Shown piece after piece: positions 59,255-64,000 of a stretch of 64,000 bases of DNA; the first letter of the stretch is position 1; each line of letters begins with the position of its first letter. The notes beneath the pieces are model-generated. The model saw nothing but the letters and a program-made list of their open reading frames with translations. It did no database searches and was not told the origin of the DNA. The translations under genes were made by a program, and so were the position numbers. Source of the DNA: Phytohabitans kaempferiae (GTDB taxonomy: Bacteria > Actinomycetota > Actinomycetes > Mycobacteriales > Micromonosporaceae); contig NZ_JBHLUH010000089.1 in assembly GCF_042433955.1 (NCBI RefSeq), forward strand, positions 95,589 to 159,588, read 5' to 3'.

Positions 59255-60157
59255 GTGACGGAGTCGCCGTGGAGCGTCGCGGTGGTCGGGCCAGGTGGCG
59301 TCGGCGGCCTTGTCGGCGCGGTGCTGAGCCGGGCCGGACATCCGGTGGTGTACGTGGCGCGGCCGGACACGGCGGCGGCGCTCACCGCCGGCGGGCTGGC
59401 CGTGACCAGCGCGCAGTACGGCGATTTCCACGTGCCCGCCACCGCCGTGCCGCGGCTGACCGCGCCCGTCGACGTCTGCGTGGTCGCGGCCAAGGCGACC
59501 GGGCTCGACGCCGCGCTGGAAGGCGCGCCGGCCGAGGCGCTCGGCGCGGGCCTGGTGCTGCCGTTGCTCAACGGCGTCGACCACCTGGCCGCGCTGCGCG
59601 AGCGCTTCCCGGCGGCCCAGGTGCTCGCCGGCTCGATCCGGGTCGAGTCGACGCGGGTCGGGCCCGGGCGGATCGCGCACACGAGCCCGTTCTGTGCCGT
59701 CGAGGTGGCCGGTGACCTCGCCCCGACCGCCCGGTTGGAAACGCTCGCCGCGCAGCTTCGCACGGCGGGGATCGACGCGGTGGTACGGGATTCCGAGGCG
59801 GCGCTGCTCTGGGACAAGCTCGCCTTCCTGGCCCCGCTGGCACTGCTGACGACGGCGTACGCCGGGACCGCCGGCGAGGTGCGGGAGAAGCACCGCGCCG
59901 ACCTGGAGGCGGTCGCCGGCGAGGTGGTGTCGGTGGCGCGGGCGGCCGGGGCCACAGTGGACACCGCTGCGGTCCTGGGGCTCTTCGACCGCGTGCCGCC
60001 TGGGATGAAGTCGTCGATGCAGCGCGACGTCGAGGCCGGCCGCCCGGCCGAGGTCGACGCGATCGGCGGTGCGGTGCTGCGCGCCGCGACCCGGCACGGC
60101 GTCGACGCGCCGGTGACCGCCCGCCTCGTCGCCGAACTGCGCGAGCGCGGCATCTGA
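59255..60157 (+). CDS. Ketopantoate reductase-family protein
   Basis: A 300-residue NADP-dependent reductase. The N-terminal VAVVGPGGVGGLVGAVLSRAGH is the dinucleotide site. AAKATG (K80) and LLWDKLAFLAPL (K188) match the two Lys of the PanE/ApbA family, though the usual NK-x3-N is WDKLAF here. GMKSSMQRDVEAGRPAEVDAIGG is the conserved substrate segment. It reduces ketopantoate or another 2-oxo acid. GTG 59255 follows GGAGGG. It lies 27 bases behind the L36 gene; a pantothenate cluster is not present. Confidence 0.9.
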   Translation: MTESPWSVAVVGPGGVGGLVGAVLSRAGHPVVYVARPDTAAALTAGGLAVTSAQYGDFHVPATAVPRLTAPVDVCVVAAKATGLDAALEGAPAEALGAGLVLPLLNGVDHLAALRERFPAAQVLAGSIRVESTRVGPGRIAHTSPFCAVEVAGDLAPTARLETLAAQLRTAGIDAVVRDSEAALLWDKLAFLAPLALLTTAYAGTAGEVREKHRADLEAVAGEVVSVARAAGATVDTAAVLGLFDRVPPGMKSSMQRDVEAGRPAEVDAIGGAVLRAATRHGVDAPVTARLVAELRERGI

Positions 60158-60241
60158 CTCTCCGCCGGGGCGGCGCGGCCCGCGCGCCTGCGGCGTTCGA
60201 CTCTCCCGCTTTGGGGACGCGGTGCCCGCCTGCGCTGGTTC

Positions 60242-60266
60242 TCAGATGCCGGTGACCGGCATCTGA
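60242..60266. promoter_or_regulatory. Perfect 25-base palindrome
   Basis: TCAGATGCCGGT and ACCGGCATCTGA flank one G (60242-60266), about 85 bases after the ketopantoate-reductase-like stop and 150 bases before the DUF998 gene. It could be an operator of an unknown regulator or, as RNA, an 11-bp hairpin with a three-base loop that ends the upstream transcript. Confidence 0.65.
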
Positions 60267-60414
60267 CCGCCCGACTCGGCCGGCGCAGGCGCCGGAGCCG
60301 GGGCACGGCCAGCCAGCCCGCACGGGCCGGGAGCCGTGTCCGTCCGGCCGCGCCGGCTCCGACGTCTCCGTTGGATGGCGACCCGAACGGGGGCCGGAAC
60401 GGAGAGGAGCGCGG

Positions 60415-61074
60415 ATGTCCACGCGTACGTTGCTGTGGTGCGGGGCGGCGGCGGGTCCGCTGTTCGTGGGTTCGTGGCTGGTGCAGGCGCTGACCCGGGA
60501 CGGGTACGACCCGACGCGCCATCCGGTCAGCCTGCTGGGCCTCGGCGACCTGGGGTGGGTGCAGATCGCCACGTTCGTCGCCTGCGGCGGGCTGCTGCTG
60601 GCCTGCGCGAGCGGGCTGCGGCGGGCGCTGCGCCCCGGGCGGGCCGGCACGTGGGGACCGGTGCTCGTGGCCGCCAACGGGATCGGGCTGATCCTGGCCG
60701 GCGTCTTCGTCACGGACCCGGGAGCGGGTTTCCCGCCCGGGGCGCCGGCCGGGGCGCCCGAGCGGATCAGCTGGCATGGGGCGCTGCACGAGCTGGGGTT
60801 CGTGGTGGCGGCGGTGTCGTGGCTGGCCGTGTGCTTCGTGCTGCGGCGCCGGTTCGTGGCGGACGGGAGGCGCGGCTGGGCTGTGGCGTGCCTGCTCGCG
60901 CCGGTGGTGTACGTCGTCGTGGCCGCCTGGCCGGACCTGGAGAGCCTCAGCCTCCGCCTCGTGCTGGGATCGGCCCTCTCGTTCGCCTTCCTCGGCGCGG
61001 TCGCCGTCCGCCTGGCTGCCAGCGGGCGGCCAGGCGCACCGACGGCGCCGATGACGCCGCCGGCCGCCGCCTGA
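60415..61074 (+). CDS. DUF998 membrane protein
   Basis: A 219-residue membrane protein with six hydrophobic segments and the DUF998 features: GPLFVGSWLVQALTRDGYDPTRHPVSLLGLGDLGW near the start, and a periplasm-facing SWHGALHELGFV. The function of the family is unknown, but it is common in actinobacteria and may bind a lipid or ion. ATG 60415 follows GGAGAGG. Monocistronic; spacers on both sides hold hairpins. Confidence 0.87.
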   Translation: MSTRTLLWCGAAAGPLFVGSWLVQALTRDGYDPTRHPVSLLGLGDLGWVQIATFVACGGLLLACASGLRRALRPGRAGTWGPVLVAANGIGLILAGVFVTDPGAGFPPGAPAGAPERISWHGALHELGFVVAAVSWLAVCFVLRRRFVADGRRGWAVACLLAPVVYVVVAAWPDLESLSLRLVLGSALSFAFLGAVAVRLAASGRPGAPTAPMTPPAAA

Positions 61075-61210
61075 CCGGCGCCTCAGTCAGTGGCCGCTCA
61101 GCCGAAGCGCGCGCCTGAGCGGCGCCCCCGCCGGCAGCCGCCCCTGACCGACGGCCCAGCCGCCTGACCCGCTGACCGACCGCTCAGCCGCCTGACCGCT
61201 GACCGGCGGG

Positions 61211-62002
61211 TCAGGTGGCGTTGCCGCGGACCGCCCACGCACGGGCGGTGAGCGCGATGGTGCCGTCGGGGTTGGCGGGCAGGCGGTCGCGGAGCAGGTC
61301 GCGCAGTGCGGCGCGGCGTTCCTCGCCGAGCGACATCGCGTACGCCGGGGCAGCGCCCTGCCCGCCCAGGAACGGCTCCCAGTAGTCGGCGAAACCGGTG
61401 AACACGGTGGGGATGTCGATCGCCTCGACCGAGGCGCCGCGCAGCCCCGCGTCGCTCCACAGTGCACGCAGCGGCCCCGGCCGGCAGATCGGGAAGCGGC
61501 GACCCTCGTGATGCTCGGCGCCGTCCGGGTCGAGCGCGACCGCGGCGTCCCAGAAGTGCCGCATCAGCTCCATGCCCTCGGCGTAGTCCCACACGTACGC
61601 GGCGACCACCGCGCCCGGGGCGGCCACGCGGGCGAGCTCGGCCGCGGCCACCTCCGGCGCGGGCACGAAGTTGAGCGCCAGGCCGCTCACCACCACGTCG
61701 TACCGGGCGGCGGGCAGCGGCAGGGCGCGCGCGTCGCCGGCCAGGAAGCTGACCCGCGGGTCAGCGACCTGCGCGTGCGCCGCGGCGAGGAAGCCGGTGG
61801 ACGGGTCGACGCCGGTCACCTCGGCCGGCTCGGTGAGGGTCAGCACGGTCGCGCTCAGCGCGCCGGTGCCGCACCCCACGTCGAGCCAGCGCCGCCCGGC
61901 CGGCACGTCGAGCCAGCGCACGAACGGCGCCGCGACCCGGCGGCTCCACCGCCCGACGTACGCCTCGTAGGCGTCGCCCTGTGCCCACACCTCGCGTGCC
62001 AC
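61211..62002 (-). CDS. Class I SAM-dependent methyltransferase (UbiE-like)
   Basis: A 263-residue methyltransferase. Motif I is WLDVGCGTGALSATVL (about 39-54), motif II VTGVDPSTGFLAAA, post-I FLAGDARALPLPAARYDVVVSGLALNFVP, with a C-terminal helical domain. It is typical of small-molecule methyltransferases of the Methyltransf_11/UbiE type; the substrate is not predictable. It is co-directional with the GNAT gene nine bases upstream, so both likely form a short operon. Confidence 0.87.
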   Translation of the reverse strand: MAREVWAQGDAYEAYVGRWSRRVAAPFVRWLDVPAGRRWLDVGCGTGALSATVLTLTEPAEVTGVDPSTGFLAAAHAQVADPRVSFLAGDARALPLPAARYDVVVSGLALNFVPAPEVAAAELARVAAPGAVVAAYVWDYAEGMELMRHFWDAAVALDPDGAEHHEGRRFPICRPGPLRALWSDAGLRGASVEAIDIPTVFTGFADYWEPFLGGQGAAPAYAMSLGEERRAALRDLLRDRLPANPDGTIALTARAWAVRGNAT

Positions 62003-62011
62003 CGCACCACA

Positions 62012-62515
62012 CTATGCGTTGAGGGGCCGGGCCATGACGAGGTCGCGGCGTACTCCGTCGGGCAGGATGCCGTTCACTTCGCCGGTGTAGCGGAAGCCGT
62101 GGCGGGCATAGAGCGCCTCGGCGGTGGCGTTGCCTTCCACGATGCCGAGCCTCATCTCCCGCGCGCCGGTCGCCCGCGCCCAGGCCACGACCGCGCCGAC
62201 GAGGCGGTCGCCGACGCCCTTGCCGCGCGCCACCGGGTCGACCCACACCGAGTGCAGCCACACCACGTCCGGGTCGTCCTCCGGAAAACCGCTGGCCATG
62301 CCCACCGGCCGCCGGTCCAGCAGCGCGACGAGGTTGAGCGAGGTGGGGATCGCCAGGCGCTCGCGCCACCGCTCCTCGCGGTCGCCCTCGCCCTGCCACT
62401 CGGCGAGCGTGGTGCGGAACGCGTGCGCCGCCTCGCCCAACGCCCGGTGCCGCAGCTCCCGCCACAGCCGCCAGTCGTCCGGCCCCACCTCGACCAACTC
62501 GACCCCCGCGTCCAT
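62012..62515 (-). CDS. GNAT-family N-acetyltransferase
   Basis: A 167-residue acetyltransferase. The acyl-CoA motif is WVDPVARGKGVGDRLVGAVVAWA (R/Q-x-x-G-x-G/A), followed by LGIVEGNATAEALYARHGFRYTGE, the typical motif B. ATG 62515 is chosen; an upstream extension overlaps the cupin promoter. It acetylates an amine of unknown identity. It lies divergently from the cupin gene by 61 bases and is the first gene of an operon with the methyltransferase. Confidence 0.85.
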   Translation of the reverse strand: MDAGVELVEVGPDDWRLWRELRHRALGEAAHAFRTTLAEWQGEGDREERWRERLAIPTSLNLVALLDRRPVGMASGFPEDDPDVVWLHSVWVDPVARGKGVGDRLVGAVVAWARATGAREMRLGIVEGNATAEALYARHGFRYTGEVNGILPDGVRRDLVMARPLNA

Positions 62516-62576
62516 GCGACCGACACTGCCGCGCCGGGCGATCTTCCGCCACCCGTTTCGGGCTAGCCTCGGTGGC

Positions 62577-62906
62577 ATGGAGGTCCTCTCGAACGCCGGC
62601 CGGTACACCCCACCTGACCCGGGTCAGGACGGGCGTTACACCGAGGAGCTGCGCGTGCCGGACCTGAGCGTCGGCACGTACTGCCTCCCGGCCGGTGGCG
62701 TGGACACGCAGCGGCCGCACACCGAGGACGAGGTGTACGTGGTCGTCTCCGGCCGCGCCCGGCTGACCGCCGACTCAGGGACGGTGGAGGTGGGCCCGGG
62801 CGCGGTGGTGTTCGTGCCGGCGGGCGAGGGGCACCGCTTCACCGACATCGCCGAGGACCTGACGGTGCTGGTGTTCTTCGGCCCCGCGGAGTACACGCGC
62901 CGCTGA
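62577..62906 (+). CDS. Single-domain cupin protein
   Basis: A 109-residue beta-barrel cupin: QRPHTEDEVYVVVSGRARLTADSGTVEVGPGAVVFVPAGEGHRFTDI. The first His-x4-Glu and later His give a metal site. A TAGCCT -10-like hexamer ends about eight bases before the ATG, suggesting a leaderless message. Its role could be binding or modification of a small sugar or acid. It is divergent from the GNAT gene. Confidence 0.85.
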   Translation: MEVLSNAGRYTPPDPGQDGRYTEELRVPDLSVGTYCLPAGGVDTQRPHTEDEVYVVVSGRARLTADSGTVEVGPGAVVFVPAGEGHRFTDIAEDLTVLVFFGPAEYTRR

Positions 62907-62914
62907 CCTGTGAC

Positions 62915-63457
62915 TCAGCCGCGCTGCAGCAGCAACGAGACGCAGAGCAGCGCGAACGAGCCGGTGGTCAGCACCACGCGGACCCAGTTGAACGCGCGCC
63001 AGCGGGCCTCGTCGAACTCGCGCCGCACCTGGGCCAGGTCGCCGATCCGCTCCAGGTCGCCGGCCGCCTTGATCGCGTCGTTGCGGGGCACGTTCACCGC
63101 GATCGTGATGACCACCACGGCGAGGTACAGCACGAACGCGACCGCGATCCACGGCAGCGCCCGCCGCCCGGCCGCGCCGAGGTGCAGCGCGCCGGCCAGC
63201 CCTGTGAGGACGAGCGCGCCGAAGAAGAACGCCATGAACAGCGGGTTGATGATCGCGCGGTCGATCTGCTGGAACGCCCCGACGAATGTGCGGTCGTCCG
63301 TCCTCCCCAGCCCCGGCATGATCGTGTTGGCGAAGAGGCCGAACACGCCGGCCATGACGCCGGTCGTCATGGTCGCCAGGATCAGCACGACCGCGGCGAA
63401 CAGCGAGCCGCCGGCCGACTGCTCGGCGGCCAGCTGCCACGCGGCGGGAGCGGTCAC
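62915..63457 (-). CDS. DUF1772 (anthrone oxygenase-like) membrane protein
   Basis: A 180-residue membrane protein with four hydrophobic segments and the DUF1772 motif VNVPRNDAIKAAG (usually VNVPxNxALAA). The related anthrone oxygenases oxidise polyketide intermediates without cofactor. The start GTG 63457 is weakly supported (GGGATGG upstream). It lies downstream of a PadR-like gene with which it would form an operon. Confidence 0.82.
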   Translation of the reverse strand: MTAPAAWQLAAEQSAGGSLFAAVVLILATMTTGVMAGVFGLFANTIMPGLGRTDDRTFVGAFQQIDRAIINPLFMAFFFGALVLTGLAGALHLGAAGRRALPWIAVAFVLYLAVVVITIAVNVPRNDAIKAAGDLERIGDLAQVRREFDEARWRAFNWVRVVLTTGSFALLCVSLLLQRG

Positions 63458-63607
63458 GCCACCATCCCACCACACCGCCGTGGTCGAGGTGGACACGAGC
63501 CGCGGCGGCGCGCGTGGGCGGCAGTCCACCGTGGACGGCCGGGCGCGCCTGGCGGCAGCGGCGGGCCAGCTCAGGCATGGGGCCGCGAAGCGGCACCGCG
63601 TCAGTCC

Positions 63608-63878
63608 AGCCACCAGCCCTCTCGTCGGTCAGGCGGTAGTAGCGGCGCAGCCGGCCGTCGACCGCCCCCTCCCGGTCGACGGTGAGCAGCCCGTCGTCGG
63701 TCAGCCGGTCGAGCGCCGCGTAGAGCGTGCCGGCGCGCAGCGCCAGCCGCCCGCCGGAAAGCTCGCCCACCGCCCGCATCACGCCGTATTCGTGCAGCGG
63801 GCGCTCGGCCAGCGCGGTGAGTATGAAGAACGTCGGCTCCCGCATCGCCATGGCGGGCGACGTGCCGTCGATCGGCAT
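63608..63878 (-). pseudogene. PadR-family regulator with a damaged 3' half
   Basis: From ATG 63878 (or 63851) about 88 residues give a clear PadR winged helix (REPTFFILTALAERPLHEYGVMRAVGELSGGRLALRAGTLYAALDRLTDDGLLTVDREGAVDGRLRRYYRLTDE). In the family this is followed by a helical arm that mediates dimerisation. Here the frame instead runs on without a stop into the neighbouring gene on the same strand, so the 3' end seems lost or frameshifted near 63608. It probably once controlled the DUF1772 gene downstream. A sequencing error is an alternative. Confidence 0.65.
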
Positions 63879-63892
63879 GTGCCGTCAATCGG
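63862..63892. promoter_or_regulatory. Direct repeat GTGCCGTC(G/A)ATCGG over the PadR start
   Basis: The 14-mer is present at 63862-63875 and 63879-63892, 17 bases apart, covering the first PadR ATG. It is a candidate PadR self-operator. It also suggests that the real start is the internal ATG 63851 or 63845. Confidence 0.6.
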
Positions 63893-63983
63893 TACTAGAC
63901 GAGTGATGCGGGGAGGGGGCTGCGGAAACAGGCAAGGGCCTCGATGATCGACGTTGCTGAGCAACGATGACCTTGGAGGCCAC

Positions 63984-64000
63984 GTGCACGTCGATCTGGA
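63984..64000 (+). CDS. Start of a gene cut by the window edge
   Basis: GTG 63984 follows GGAGG with a four-base spacer and begins M-H-V-D-L before the edge. Upstream the perfect dyad CGTTGC-TGA-GCAACG (63952-63966) and a run of short words resemble the end region of an insertion sequence, so this may be a transposase start, but 17 bases are not enough to tell. Confidence 0.35.

Overview
The window is very GC-rich DNA (roughly 72-74% G+C by eye, third codon positions almost always G or C). It has frequent GTG and TTG starts, several leaderless-looking promoters, and actinobacterial families: NarL-type two-component pairs, TetR/ArsR/PadR regulators, an L36 paralog, GH81 and GH99-like secreted hydrolases, DUF2231, DUF998 and amphi-Trp proteins. 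The heptamer TGTGGAC/GTCCACA recurs throughout. The best guess is a chromosomal segment of a filamentous actinomycete near Micromonosporaceae. No rRNA, tRNA, CRISPR array, prophage or complete insertion sequence was seen.

Layout. 1-9 kb: an alpha-oxoamine synthase-like PLP enzyme at the end of an operon, a membrane protein, an amphi-Trp protein, a 39-residue Cys-containing peptide gene directly upstream of a FrnE/DsbA-like oxidoreductase with a divergent TetR gene, a GMC oxidoreductase, and an FAD monooxygenase with a divergent TetR gene sharing a perfect operator. 9-19 kb: a ferric-reductase-like flavocytochrome followed by a frameshifted amidohydrolase, a two-component system with a small membrane protein, an orphan SUKH protein, an ArsR-SRPBCC fusion with its operator, and an NmrA/AraC divergent pair. 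19-32 kb: membrane and secreted proteins, a lipoprotein esterase, an LtaS-like sulfatase with a divergent TetR gene, an XRE-cupin regulator divergent from a CPYC flavoprotein, and a GH81 beta-1,3-glucanase under a LacI-type operator.

32-46 kb: a truncated small gene beside a dispersed repeat, a shikimate-dehydrogenase-like protein, a SanA/YdcF protein, a 967-residue NACHT (STAND) NTPase whose start abuts a decayed histidine-kinase fragment, a four-gene ABC-2 transporter plus two-component operon, an SMP-30 lactonase, and a short UvrA paralog divergent from a two-headed MerR protein. 46-56.9 kb: a hemerythrin, a RibD-like reductase, a sulfotransferase/class IV aminotransferase pair, then a compact cluster: a flippase-like membrane protein, a methyltransferase, a GT4 glycosyltransferase, a pterin-synthase-fold protein lacking key residues, a BchC-like dehydrogenase and a divergent CDP-alcohol phosphatidyltransferase. 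57-64 kb: a Tat-exported GH99-like/CBM32 protein, a cysteine-free L36, a ketopantoate reductase homolog, a DUF998 protein, a methyltransferase, a GNAT protein, a cupin, DUF1772, and a PadR gene with a damaged 3' end. The window ends just inside another gene.

The most coherent candidate for an undescribed system is the 51.2-56.9 kb cluster. Its gene set (lipid-head-group transferase, glycosyltransferase, methyltransferase, dehydrogenase, pterin-like enzyme, flippase-like protein) suggests an unusual glycolipid or membrane-linked metabolite. The product cannot be read from sequence. The 39-residue peptide upstream of the FrnE homolog and the NACHT gene over a kinase remnant are the next most interesting loci. 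Tandem repeats with periods of 9, 13, 33 and 39 bp and several long perfect hairpins are also marked.
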